Assembly: GCF_964204645.1 (NCBI RefSeq)
Contig: NC_134025.1
Span: 5,957,001 to 6,021,000 of the forward strand
Length of the DNA: 64,000 nucleotides
DNA from: Tubulanus polymorphus
Lineage: Eukaryota > Nemertea > Palaeonemertea > Tubulaniformes > Tubulanidae
Direction of reading: 5' to 3'
Shown: in pieces, positions 45,231-56,599 of the stretch
Layout of the letters: every line of letters starts with the position of its first letter
Numbering within the stretch: position 1 is the first letter of the stretch
Notes under the pieces: model-generated
What the model saw: the letters and a program-made list of their open reading frames with translations, nothing else
Database searches by the model: none
What the model was told of the DNA's origin: nothing
Made by a program: the position numbers and the translations under genes

Positions 45231-45828
45231 GTTCAAACCCAGTAATTGCTGATACTGATTCAGAGTGGTCCTGATGCTGAATAGAGAATGTACAGGGGTG
45301 TCCCAGGTTCAAACCCAGTAATTACTGATACTGATTCAAAGTGGTCCTGATGCTGAATATATAAAGGTTGTACAGGGGTGTCCTGAATCAGTTATCAGTA
45401 ATTACTTTTGTTAAGATATCAACATTTTACCGTACGGTGCTGCCCCTATGCTCATCGTTAGCGGGATTTTTATACACTAACGTTAGTCAACTCTGGCAAG
45501 CTAAGGTCACGGAGACTGGACAGCACGTCGATTGCAGAGTTGACTTTAGTTAGTGTATGAAAATCCCGCTAACGATGAGCATAGCGGCAGCACTGTACGG
45601 TCTAGACACCCCTGTACATCCTCTATTCAGCATCAGAATCACTCTGAATCAGTATCAGTAATTACTGGGTTTGAACCCGGGAACCCCCGTACATCCTCTA
45701 TTCAGCATCAGAACCACTCTGAATCAGCAGCAGTAATTACTGGATTCGAACCCGGGACACCCCTGTGCATCCTCTATTCAGCATCAGGACCACTCTGAAC
45801 CAGTATCAGTAATTACTGGGTTCGAACC
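45231..45828. mobile_element. foldback-type element: inverted arms built of 75-bp tandem units
   Basis: Two units at the left (from 45231 and 45307) read GTTCAAACCCAGTAATTRCT and on. Three units at the right (from about 45605, 45681 and 45756) are their reverse complement. Inside these lie a second pair of arms, 45430-45495 and 45535-45601, nearly perfect reverse complements (CGCTAACGATGAGCATA). The central loop is about 39 bases. Long terminal inverted repeats made of short tandem units are the hallmark of Foldback elements. No transposase is present and I saw no clear target duplication. Each unit carries GGTTCGAACCC, which looks like a tRNA B box. Confidence 0.75.
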
Positions 45829-46429
45829 TAAGAGACGATCAGGAGGTCATCGGCTACATTTACCGAAAGCATGAAGAAAATAAAAACAATGATTTTTACA
45901 AGAGAAACACAAATCTCATGTAATTAATCATGTAATGTTAACACCAAAAGAAGGATACTGGGTGCCACTTTTAAAGTTAACTATTCAGGACTCTGCTTCT
46001 GTATATAAAAATCAAACCGATCATCAGTGGAAATATCAAATTAGCGGGTGGTGAAATATATATGCCGTCACAAAATATTGCCGAAGGGCACTTAAATTTT
46101 AGACCGTACGAACAATGTATTGGGCAATACGGTCTGGATCCGCCCCTGATGGCTACAGTGACAATCAAAAATATTGCGTAATTACTCTTCGGCAGCTCAA
46201 CACTCGCTTCTAACCGGTCAACAAGTGTCAGTGTGAAGTTAAAGTTGTAAGCTGTATTGCCAATATTCGATTATCATATTTTCCGGACATTCTCGTCTCC
46301 GCACAATGTTGGTGGGAATATTGGTTTGAAAAAAGAGGTGGATTGCAAGATAACAAAAAACCACTGACTGGTGAACTAACAAAGTTCAGACAGAGTAGCT
46401 AAACAGATAAAGAATTTTAATCATATTTA
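45829..46429. other. non-coding stretch
   Basis: AT-rich DNA between the foldback element and the degenerate array. A short inverted pair (AGACCGTA / TACGGTCT at about 46101-46134) is the only structure noticed. Confidence 0.4.
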
Positions 46430-48770
46430 TTCTCATACAACAATTATACAAAATGCCAGGTTTGTGCTCGAGGAATTATAACGTAAGCTCCTCAAACACG
46501 TGGACTGTATTTCAAAAACAGTCCAACCATGGACGCATAAACTATAAACTAGAGTTTATACATCCATGGTCCAACCATAGACTCTAAAACAGAAACGTCT
46601 ATGGCCTACAACCATGGACTCTCGAGTCCATGGCTCCCCGCACTAAAACCAGAGATAAACCTGGCCAAATACTCTGGAAAGCGTAGGATTAAGTAATCAA
46701 TCTGATTTACATTTTTACATCATTTTATTTTCACATATCATATTATTATTTTTTAGCTTATTTTCTCAAATTTTAATAGTAATTTCATTTCTTTTACTAT
46801 GAATGAAATTGTAATAACTCTAAACCACAAAAGTAACATGTAAAGTATTTCGAAGTTTTAATATACAATACATCTCCACTACTACTGATTTTATACAATT
46901 TGCATCAATAGGAAAATAACAAAAATACACAAAGAATTATAAACTTTTATCCATAAAACACAGAAAATTGGACTAGTCTGAAAGTCTAAGATTATGAATT
47001 TGACAATTCATGAGGTCAATATAACCGACACTTTGTTATATTTCATGAAATATGAATCTACCAAGTCAACTTTTCAAATGACATTTAATTATCAAGAAAA
47101 AGCTCAACTAGAATCGATACGACCTTAATTCAGCGTTTGAAGAACAATTGACATGAACATTTCGTTTTTGATTTTAAACAGTCTTTGATTTAATTTTCAA
47201 TAACATTATTTTAAAAGATAACTAGAGTTTTGCCACCTTTGCCTTGTCTTAAGAGATTTTCAGACATGATCAAATTGGTTATTTTCTCAAATGTTACATT
47301 TAATGCAAAAGTATTTTGGAGGCATTCTCTTCTATGCATTCAGCAAGATAAATCGAGTATATAAATATTGTTCAACTGTCAATTTGAATAGAGCCAGGGC
47401 AATTACTACATGTTTAATAACTTATTGCTTAGATATCTACAAATAAGTTAGATTCAATAATTTTTTGAGGTGCTTCTCGTGCAGATATTTCAGGACCCAT
47501 ATAGACATATTTAAGCCATGGTTTTAGAGTCCATATATAGCTAGCACAATTTAATGATTAATACTGTTCATATATCCTCATTAATCAAGAGAATGCTCTT
47601 CTATTTTGCTCGTCCATTTTCCATAAGGACCTTAATAAAAATAGTATTTTATGAACCACTGAAAAGCACCACAGTGAAAAAGTTGCAATACACGTAACTG
47701 AACAATTGAAAAGTTTTAACATGAATGACGAACATGTCGTTTTTTTTTAATGAGTTATTTAAAAACAGTTCAGAATAAAAACATGAATACATTACACCTA
47801 CAAATTCACTCACACTCTGGAGAGCGTAAGGTTAACTAATTAATCTTACTTATTACAAGAAAACTAAAAACATTGCCAAATTTTCCTTGTCTTTAAGAGA
47901 TTTCTTCAAACATTATCAACTAGCTTATTTCACAAATGTTACATTTGAAATAAAGCACGGGTCTGATCTAAGCACTAGTTCAATTGCCCGGGACAAGTAT
48001 ATTTTCATTAGGGCAAGTAGGTTATCATTATCGCTCATCCACCGGGCTTGTGTAATTCTATATCTCAAAGCTTTTATCCCACTCGATGCAAGGGATGATT
48101 GTGTCACAATCGGACTGCTCATGTAGGGCACGTTGAGGGGGCAAGCGATATTACATATTATGCTTGCCCTGCGGTCGAATGGCATTTATTCCTTAGATCA
48201 AACCCTGCAAACTATTATAAAGGAAATTCTTCTTGTCCAGACATTACAGGCCCCACACAGACGCGTTTAAACCGATAATCAAAACAAAGCTTGGACGATT
48301 GACCAATTAGCACTGCATCCACAAGTTATCCTCTATTTTCAACAGAGCCTTAATTAAATCAGTATTTTATGAACGACTGATAAGCACCAAAGTGAAATTG
48401 TTGCTATAAAACTTAACAACTGAAAAGGTTCAACATGAATGATGAAAATGTACATTGTTTTATTCACACAACAATAATATCTTAATCGAGGAATCATCAT
48501 GTAAGTTCCTAATTTACAAACACGTGAACTGTATTACAATAACAGTCTCTAACATAAAGCGTTAAAACTAGAGATGAAACATACTGATTCACTCCAGAAA
48601 TCTTGGAGTATCAATTTATCATTCTTAATTTATTTTTCGTAAACATTACTTTCACTTGAAAACTAGAATTTTGCCAACTTTGCCCCGACTTTCAAGCACC
48701 TTGGCATTAAATACTAACTGTTCTGACGTTTTTTCTTCCAGTTTCGAAAACATCAACATAATTATACAAT
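46430..48770. repeat. degenerate tandem array, about three copies
   Basis: Related blocks recur in the same order. The block with CTCTGGARAGCGTA occurs at about 46671 and 47815, with a weak third copy near 48590. The block TTTTGCCA...TTTGCCTTGTC occurs at about 47230, 47868 and 48668. The block AGTATTTTATGAACSACTGA and onward occurs at 47643 and 48361. The block CACGTGRACTGTATT occurs at 46497 and 48521. Spacing varies from 0.6 to 1.1 kb because of indels. It looks like an old tandem duplication of AT-rich DNA, perhaps the 3' region of a minus-strand gene. Four hairpins sit in one copy. Confidence 0.65.
46502..46633. other. cluster of four adjacent hairpins
   Basis: Four stem-loops follow each other: GGACTGT/ACAGTCC (about 46502-46524); ACCATGGA...TCCATGGT with an inner ATAAACT/AGTTTAT stem (46526-46570); CCATAGAC/GTCTATGG (46575-46604); CCATGGACTC/GAGTCCATGG with a two-base loop (46612-46633). 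Three share a CCATRGAC-type arm. The later degenerate copy at 48.5 kb lacks most of them. They could be a palindromic insertion or a structured RNA. Confidence 0.7.
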
Positions 48771-50480
48771 GGGTAACTAATCGATAACATCAATAACGTA
48801 AGTTTATAGCTGTTTTAAATTCTTTCTAAAAAGTAAAATGTATGTACATGATTTTAGATAGTAAGTCTGCCCCGTAAGTCTACCCCAGTATAACAATAAA
48901 CAGTCACAGCAGTGATTGAGCGCAGCTAGTTCTAAGGACGGGTCGATCTTTCATCACAGTTATTCAAAGCATTCTATCATATCAGTTATTTTTTTAAGTG
49001 TATTCGATTTAGTTAAGGTTTATAGTTATTTGTTTTGTTTATTACAGTAACTGAGTTGATAGAATGCTAAAAACAACAACAGAAAAGATCTCGGGTTTTC
49101 GCTATACTTAGGGAAGGTTGTTCGATAAATGAGAAAACCTTGTTGATAAATAAATATTTGAAAAAATGCCTTTTCATGTAAATAGAGTTTGTATTGTTTG
49201 TATTGTTGCTTATTATTTTATCTATTTAAAAAAAAAATATTATTCATTTATTTATGAACTTGCAATTTGTATTATTTACTATCTATTATTTATAATTTTT
49301 TATTTATTGGTTTTTCTTATTTATTAATGTACTTGTATTTTGTATCATGTATTATTTATACTCCTCTATTTACAACTGCAGGCATTTTTTCACTGTAAAG
49401 TTCTGGGCCATTTTAGAAAAGCACTACTGATTCACTGCCGCTCCTAAATAATCATTATACACCCGATTTGAAGCTAAGTAATAATTAATGAGAGCCATCT
49501 CGTGATATGGATTTACCCATTACAATAAAAGAAGTTCAAACAGCTATAAACAATGTTAAAACGTTCAAAATTAGTCCTAGCTATAACTTTAGCTTTACCT
49601 CTCAAATGTAAATAATGGTCTCCTTTTAGATAAAGCTTTTGCTTTCAAATACGTAGCATCGAACAGATTGATGGAGGCTCAAAGTTACAACTCCATGTGA
49701 AAATCGACATATATGATTCATTTCTCAAATTGGTTACACGGGCCTTCCAAAATATCAATGCCGTCAAATTAGTACATCTTCAATTCTGCAAATACTTATT
49801 TGTACATAGAACGTTATGTTCTATGTTTCCTAACCATGTGATATCTACAGGGCAAAGCCACTGTGTTGACTCTGTTTAACTATGGTAAGCACAATAAAAC
49901 TTACAATATCATGTTGAAACTATATCTCAGTTTAGGCGTTAACTCAACAGACCTACGACTCAAAACTAGGCGCTCGACGGGACCATTTACTCCTAGTGAC
50001 TAACCAACTCGACTTATCTTTCAACCTAAGATCGAAGACCAATATTGTGAATTAATTGAGCTTAGCTTTTATTAGACTCTAAGAAGGATATTTCTGTCAC
50101 ATTGCAAAACACATGACACATCTTTTTACAAACGCATTATAAAATAGTTTTCTCTATATTGAAATATTCAAACATAGAGTTCCTTTCTCAGGCCAAAGGA
50201 ACCTAATTATCTAACTAATTATCTAACTATTTTCAATATTCGACTCAACAACTATTTTCATACTCCATTCCACGCAATCAGGTAAATTTTTTAAACTATG
50301 TTACCTATCAGACTGGTCTGAAAAAGGGTGATATTAGTAAAAAGAATCAATACTTTACTACAGAGGTCTTTGCCGCTGCTAGATCTCAGTGTTCAAGAGA
50401 TAAACCATTGTCTTTGAATCAGATTTTATAAGATAATCCATTGTCTTTGCTGCGCGAATCGGTGTTTATAAGATACACTA
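48771..50480. other. AT-rich non-coding stretch
   Basis: No supported gene. The region near 49190-49350 is very AT-rich with TTATTTAT-like runs. It lies just past the stop of the minus-strand exon at 50481 and may include that gene's 3' UTR. Confidence 0.45.
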
Positions 50481-50677
50481 TCATCTCTGCTGCTCCTGAT
50501 AAAATGTTTTATAGAAATCAACCACCGATTGTAGAAGATTCCATCGTTGAGTGATTAATCCGTCGCTGGCTCCTAAACTTCTCATCTGGGCTTCTGCAGT
50601 TTTCATCAGCAAATGGGTCAATGGGTATTTGTCTACTTGTGTCTTCTTCAGGCCATTATTTCCGGGATGTAGTTTGA
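50481..50677 (-). CDS. terminal coding exon of an unidentified minus-strand gene
   Basis: A good acceptor (ACTTTGTTTCAG on the minus strand, AG at 50679-50678) is followed by 65 codons and a stop. The exon begins with the last two bases of a split codon. The peptide is coding-like and helical (KYPLTHLLMKTAEAQMRSLG, later RWNLLQSVVDFYKTFYQEQQ). I do not recognise the family. Upstream exons should lie at higher coordinates, but the next several kb are repeat arrays and I could not link any exon to it. Confidence 0.55.
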
Positions 50678-50984
50678 CTGAAACAAAGTGAAGAAAGCAA
50701 AACATTTTAGACAGATTTATCATAACTTACATGTCATTTCAAATTACAAGCCACCGTGTTTTTCACTTAGTTAATATAGTTATTTCCAAAATCAGAATTA
50801 GGTTCATTGACGTCAATTGCCGATTGAAACCCCAAATAATAATTGCAGTAGTAGGACTAGTTCATTAATGTTTAAGCTTGGAGTAATCATTTGAAAAATT
50901 TATTACTCCAAGGTGCAAGACTAGTAAAGATAAAAGTTCTAAGATCAGCCATGTGGACAGGTAAATAGATTTCGATGATAATCA

Positions 50985-53900
50985 CTTATCAAATCATATT
51001 CATATGAGGCCTGAAATTTCTATATACCGGTAATTTCCATCTAATGAGTTTGATTCTTCTGTGGGTTGTTCAAATCCGTAGATTTCAGATGAGTAGTTGA
51101 TTTTAAGCTGGTCTCTTTCTTATAGTTGAAACTTAGCTGCAATGAGTAAATAAATATATCCTGTAATCACGACATTTAGAAATCATTGTAATAACTCCAT
51201 GTGTATCAAGTTACCTTTTATGATTGCTGGTTTCATCATCGACGAGGATCTCCTAAGTCGGTTGGTTTCTGTGCACTGTTTTCTCTAATTGGCAGATTTT
51301 TGATGAGTTGTTGACCTCAAGCTCTCGTTTGACTTTTCGAGTTGGTGTCCCTTACAAACCTACCACACCTGGCGGGAGCGATACGGCGGTTTTTTCAAAA
51401 TCGGAAATCGAAGTACAGATATAGTTGCGTGATCGGCGGTCGTTTTTACAGATCTTTTTTTTTTTAAGTCCAAGAACATAATTGGTAATTCGGTTCCGGT
51501 TCATTCAAACAATCTTTTATTCTGCCTAATTCTGATTTTGGAAATAACTATATTGTTGAAGATAATTTTACAATATTTAGTCTTTTTTAATGTAACTAGT
51601 CCGAAAGTTTACAATGTTTAATAATTTTGTCTAACTTCAATTTTTTTTGGTCGTTTTCACCGTTTAAATAGTCGAAGCACATATTAAGTGACTGATTGGG
51701 GTTAACTTTTTTTGTGCCTAATTTAATACATCGAGATTTTGGAAATAACTATATTTTACAATATTTGGTCTTTTTTTCATGTAACTAGTCCGAAAGTTTA
51801 CAAGGTTGAATAATTTTATCTATTTTTTTCTGCCTAATTTAATACATCGAGATTTAGGAAATAACTATATTTTACAATATTTGGTCTTTTTTTCATGTAA
51901 CTAGTCCGAAAGTTAACAAGGTTGAATAATTTTATCTATTTTTTTTCTGCCTAATTTAATACATCGAGACTTTGGAAATAACTATATTTTACAATATTTG
52001 GTATTTTTTTCATGTAACTAGTCCGAAAGTTTACAAGGTGGGAGAATTTTGTCTAACTTGAATTTTTTTGTCATTTTCACCGTTTACATTTGTCTAATTT
52101 TTTAAAGTTTATTGTAGTTTTTCGCGAGTATGTCTGAAATCGAAGTACATAATTGGGAAATTCGATTCCGGTTCATTCAAACTATCTTCCAATCAGTCTG
52201 AAACGGCAAGCTGAAGAAAAGAGCAGAACCTTTTGAGCAGAAAATCCTTTGGAATATCACTGATCATAATTATCATGTCAATTCATATATAAGATCAGCA
52301 ACGTGGATCCATACGTAGATTTTAATAATAGTCTTAAATGATATTTATGAGATTCAACTCATATAGTAATTCATCTATATTCTAAATATCTAAGCAATGG
52401 TTGATTATTATAGTTTAACAACAATTCAACTAAAGCATCTATAGTCATCTCTAGGAATACCAGAGTTACAACAAATTTAGTAATGCATAATCAATCTTAT
52501 CAAATCGTTTTTGAACTGTTTTCTCTTCTATCTTCTTGAAATTCTTGATGTGTCTTTTATTGAAACCCAGGCCCATCATACAGTGCAAACCTGCTAGTAA
52601 TATTGGCCTATATATATTTCGATTGTCAGCTAAACCATGTTCGTATTATCAAATTTACTTAATCGTCAGTTAATAAACTTAAGAGATGTTTTCTACCCAC
52701 AGATGGCGACATCTGTACCCAGTGAATGGTATTCTAATCCATTTCATTAATTCTAAATATTGCTCCTAATATATACAATGATTTTGTAATTATGATAATA
52801 TAACTAACTGAAGAGTGAGTGCGCTGCCAGCATTGAGCACACTGATCCTATAAGTAACATGGTTCTACAGATTTAAGAAACCTCGAATCATTCCCACAAC
52901 TCGACAAATCCAGAATTCTGCAAAGCCTTAAAGATTCAATAAATCCCACGCACAAGAGACAGAGTTAAAACATACCCAGTATTCTTTATATATCAACCAA
53001 TATTGAATTATACTTATCAACCCCTATGGTTTAGATTTGAGCACTTTTACCTTATATGAAGATGCTGAATTAGATACCTAATCTATAAGTTAATTGATAA
53101 TGCCCTAGCTATAATTGAAATTGTCTCGGACAATATTTCATATGGGGCTTGAAATTTCTACACGAGAAGAATTTCAGATCCGGTACGAATTTGAATTAAT
53201 CACTATTTGAACTGCTAATTTTGCATCAGAGCTTTTGATACCTAGCTTAACTAACCCATAATCCCCCAAAACCTAACTGATTCAACAGATCCCACACACA
53301 CATGTGGCCCAGTTAGACGCAGATGACATTGCGCGATACAGTCGTCTCATCCACTGTGCAATTTTGAATAAGTTTCACTTATATTCATTATATTGAATTA
53401 ATTTTAATCAAATTCTAGGTATCTAAGCGAACCAATAATTAGTAATCATACTAGCTATATTTTAATAGTCAGTTGAACAATATTTATATGGAGCCTGAAA
53501 ATCTACATGAGTAGAATTTCAGATGTGGTGAATTTGTCACTATTTGAATTCATCAGAAATTAACGATAAAAAAGCATATTTTTAGTGGTAAATTAGAAAT
53601 TCCCTTAGCCGAATGGCTATTATATAGTTCACTGTGTATAAGGACCAAAAGACCTTGTTATGACCGGACCTCCCTGGTGTGGTGCGAGTCATGATGCTAG
53701 AAAATAGTTTGAAGGAGAGGGGTTAGTAAAAGAGAGCTATTAGCAAGAGGAATAAGACCTAAGTTTAGGATATCCTGTCACAATAAGGCTTTCAATCTGA
53801 TATACACAGTGAAATTGAAATATTCCCCCTTCCAAATCCAGGAATGTATTTGTGCACAGATTCGATCGGAAGTAAATCTGCGTTTTTGGCAATATGATTT

Positions 53901-55040
53901 TGGCAATATGTATCAAAACTAATACAGCTGTGAGAAGACACCATAGGTTCACTTAGATACAGATAAATAAATGTGCTCAGATACACATGTATCAGCTACA
54001 TTTTAAATGTCCATGGAATTAGAAATAATTTCACATAACAATTGAATTAACCTTAATCGATCTAAGTAATACGTTAATGAGTAATTTATCTTAGATTCTA
54101 ATTTTCAGTTAAACTATATCTAATATGGGTCACTTGACACACAGTATGGCTTTTAGATATTAATTGAATCAGTTAGGTTTGAGTAAATTTTGCAAATAAT
54201 GAAAAGCATGGGTAGTCGTCGTAAGCGCGGCAGTTGGCGTTACAGAACTGATCAGTCAATGAGACTGATTCACTTATAGATGTGCTCAAATATATTATAT
54301 ATTTCAGCTATATTTCAATAAATAGGCTATTTATGATATAAAAAGTTTTTGATCTAACATCAAATATTGAATTCATCTTAATTGTGAATATCTAAGCCAT
54401 TTTTCCTGGCTGTATGCTAATTGTCAGTCAAACAACAATTATCATGCATCAGCCAAAACAAGACGCAGTGTTTCAGGAATGAATTAAATCAATTAAAGCT
54501 TTGGTTTATTCTGGATTTATCAAAGTGTTCAGACCAAATCACTGTTTCATAAAGACCTGTAGTCCATAGTTTTCCCCATATAACACCAGACCTCGATAGA
54601 GCCCTAGACACTATCTTATGAAATTCATAACTGTTATGTGTGAGGCAGCACACAGTATATATTGTAAAATACCTCAATCTTAATAAATTTATCAATATAT
54701 TATTTGTAAAGAAATATCTATCAACCAACGATATAGTTTAATTGATATATCTTTTAGTAAAAATTGTCCTATCTAGATCTTGATTGTCAGTTAAACAATA
54801 GTCATATGAGGCCTGAAATATCTACGGTACATTCGAATAATTTCAAATGTCACATAAGATATTGAATTTACCTTAATTGTACGTACTTACAAAATCTTTT
54901 AATCAATAACTGACCAATCTACATTTTAATTATCAGACCAAAGAATATTTAAAGGACCTCACTCAATCATTTTGTCTAATATTGTAAATATTCAAGCAAT
55001 CATTGCCTAGCTATATTTCAATTTACTACCGGCCACAGAG
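50985..55040. repeat. degenerate dispersed/tandem repeat array
   Basis: A block of the form TTGTCAGTTAAACAATA-TCATATGAGGCCTGAAAT-TCTAC recurs in decayed form near 51003, 53141, 53469, 54104, 54420 and 54783. It is often preceded by ATTGAATT-A-CTTAATTG...ATCTAAG (near 53391, 54041, 54367, 54862). Spacing is about 330-650 bases. This is an old tandem array with no coding content; the 117-bp minisatellite interrupts it. Confidence 0.6.
51534..52084. repeat. 117-bp minisatellite with longer flanking copies
   Basis: Units start at 51534, 51734, 51851 and 51968 with GATTTTGGAAATAACTATAT or close variants. The middle two are 117 bp and nearly identical. The first is about 200 bp because it carries an extra segment (TCTAACTTCAAT...CACCGTTTA), which reappears at the end of the last unit. 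Flanking sequence around 51398-51525 also recurs at about 52134-52190, so a larger duplication encloses the array. Confidence 0.85.
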
Positions 55041-55384
55041 CCTCAATAAAGTAGTGCGGAGATGGTGAGCTTGACCAGCGCCTATGCATTCTACCCCAGA
55101 TATGAAAAATCAACTTAGCTTTATGTATGTATGTATTCCTGTTGCCATGCGGGATGAGCCATGCAAGACTGCCAGGTTTGGTTGCGACAGGTCTTTGCGA
55201 CAGGTGTTTGGTGGTACTTCAAGGTGGAGTCTTTTGTGGGCACTTCTGGTGGGCAGATTTTAGATGGGCCTTTCCGGATTAACCTGAAATGAGTAAAAGA
55301 ACGATATTCTGTAGTTACACAATCCTTTCCGTATCACGCATCGTAATTTACATGTGTATCAATTAACTTTCAATATTGCTGAGT
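55041..55384. other. non-coding stretch with a possible transposon tail
   Basis: The part at 55115-55265 is less AT-rich (TGCCATGCGGGATGAGCCAT and on) and unlike the array before it. It may be the untranslated end of a retroelement. No coding frame is supported. Confidence 0.35.
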
Positions 55385-55453
55385 TCAGTGTTCTTTTTTG
55401 GCATCGTCTTCGTTGTAGTCACCTTCAGCATCTTCTTCAACTTCTTGGGAGTC
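55385..55453 (-). CDS. short acidic terminal exon of an unidentified gene
   Basis: On the minus strand a strong polypyrimidine tract and CATTTCAG acceptor (AG at 55455-55454) precede 22 codons and a stop, in phase 0. The peptide is DSQEVEEDAEGDYNEDDA then KKEH. Such acidic tails are common at the C-terminus of many proteins, so no family can be named. It may share a gene with the membrane-anchor-like exon near 56.4 kb, but LINE fragments lie between them and no middle exon was found. Confidence 0.45.
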   Translation of the reverse strand, partial: DSQEVEEDAEGDYNEDDAKKEH

Positions 55454-55479
55454 CTGAAATGAAAAAAAAGAGAAGAGCG

Positions 55480-55762
55480 ATGAAAACCTGGTACAGAACA
55501 AAACTAATGTTCGAAAGCTTTTCAGCTCTCCGTCGCCGGTCACATGCCGAGAACACCAGACAATGAGCCAGCCAGGAATATACTGCCCTCTACACGCCCT
55601 CACACAGAACGCGAAAACCAGAATGACAACGCCTCACATTCCCCATCTAACTGCAGGATGTACTGGGCGACGTCAGTAACTGACAAACCTGTAAAATTGC
55701 ACGAAACACAAATAGCGCAGTACAACCAGCTTGACCGGGTTGAGATTCAGGATCTCAACTAG
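55480..55762 (+). pseudogene. LINE reverse-transcriptase C-terminal fragment
   Basis: A decayed fragment reading QLSVAGHMPRTPDNEPARNI and on, over several frames. The motif LxxAGHxxRxPD is typical of the region after the reverse-transcriptase domain in many invertebrate non-LTR retrotransposon proteins. A homologous fragment lies in the opposite orientation at 56098-56300. No polymerase domain remains, so the clade cannot be given. Confidence 0.45.
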
Positions 55763-56035
55763 CACTCAAAAGCGTGACAAGAGACTTCATCCACTGACCG
55801 AGGTTGTCACAAGGACACAATGAAACTAGCACTCACAAGCCGACAAGAGACTTCATCCACTGACCGGGGTTATCACAAGGACACAATGAAAACTAGCACT
55901 CAAACTAGAAATCAAAGAGCGTGACAGTAGAATCATCCCTCAGCCGACTCAGAATACCAGAAACAAAGAGCGTGACAGTAGAATCATCCCTCATCCGGGC
56001 GGTCACAAGGACACAATGAATGCTAGTAGCGTGAC
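55757..56035. repeat. 65-70-bp tandem repeats between two LINE fragments
   Basis: Three to four units carry AACTAGCACTCA, GCGTGACAAGAGACTTCATC and GGTYRTCACAAGGACACAATGA. A variant unit with AGCGTGACAGTAGAATCATC is present twice. They sit between the two inverted LINE fragments and may be the element's untranslated end. Confidence 0.75.
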
Positions 56036-56097
56036 AATCCAGTATAACCGCTCCATTTGTATCCCGCGCAATCCCGCAGATATGCCCGTCATTGACA

Positions 56098-56300
56098 TCA
56101 CTCAGCACACTTTGTAGATAGGTGGGGGCAGTGAGGCCTCGTCATCCTGGTTTTCGTGTTCCGTATGAGGGCGTGTAGAGGGCAGAATTTCCTGACCGAT
56201 TCTTTGTCTGACATCCTCGACACATGACCGGCGAAGGAGAGCTGACGCTTTCGGCCATTAGTTTTGTTCCAGCAAACGTCGAAATTCGACAGAGAAATCG
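56098..56300 (-). pseudogene. inverted LINE C-terminal fragment
   Basis: The minus strand reads RQLSFAGHVSRMSDKESVRK and, after a frame change, ALYTPSYGTRKPG. These correspond to the AGHxxRxxD and LxTPxxGxRxxGR segments at the end of many LINE proteins. It matches 55500-55660 in inverted orientation. The two may be separate insertions or an inverted duplication. Confidence 0.45.
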
Positions 56301-56391
56301 GCCCTGAAAAACAAAACGGGTTAATTGCTGAAAAATAGAACGGATTAATGAACACGGAACAGTACAGGACAGCACGGAGACAAACAGTAAC

Positions 56392-56487
56392 ACATAAAAC
56401 ATAAAGACGTCGTTCCTCAGGAAGCAGGAACAGGAGCAGGAGCGGGAGCGCAGCGAAAATCGCCAGGAGGAGAATCCACGGTAGCAT
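56392..56487 (-). CDS. possible first exon with signal-anchor sequence
   Basis: From ATG at 56487 (minus) the frame reads MLPWILLLAIFAALPLLLLF then LLPEERRLYVLC, a hydrophobic segment followed by charged residues. This is what a signal peptide or type-II membrane anchor looks like. The frame continues into LINE-derived sequence, so a splice donor near ATGT|GTTACT (about 56392) is assumed. An in-frame ATG 24 codons upstream also exists. Composition is GC-richer than the surroundings. No family recognised. Confidence 0.25.
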
Positions 56488-56599
56488 GTTCACAGTGTGA
56501 GTAAGCTGAGGTGAATGGTCTTGCTTGTGTACACCGTGGTCAGCCGGTGACGTATTCAATAGCGCGTGTCAGAATGATATCAACAACTCTGAAAACCCG

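Noticed and set aside
45660-45835. tRNA-like GGTTCGAACCC motifs suggesting tRNA genes
   Set aside because: Only the B-box-like motif is present, repeated in each 75-bp unit. No A box or cloverleaf arms are found at the right distance.
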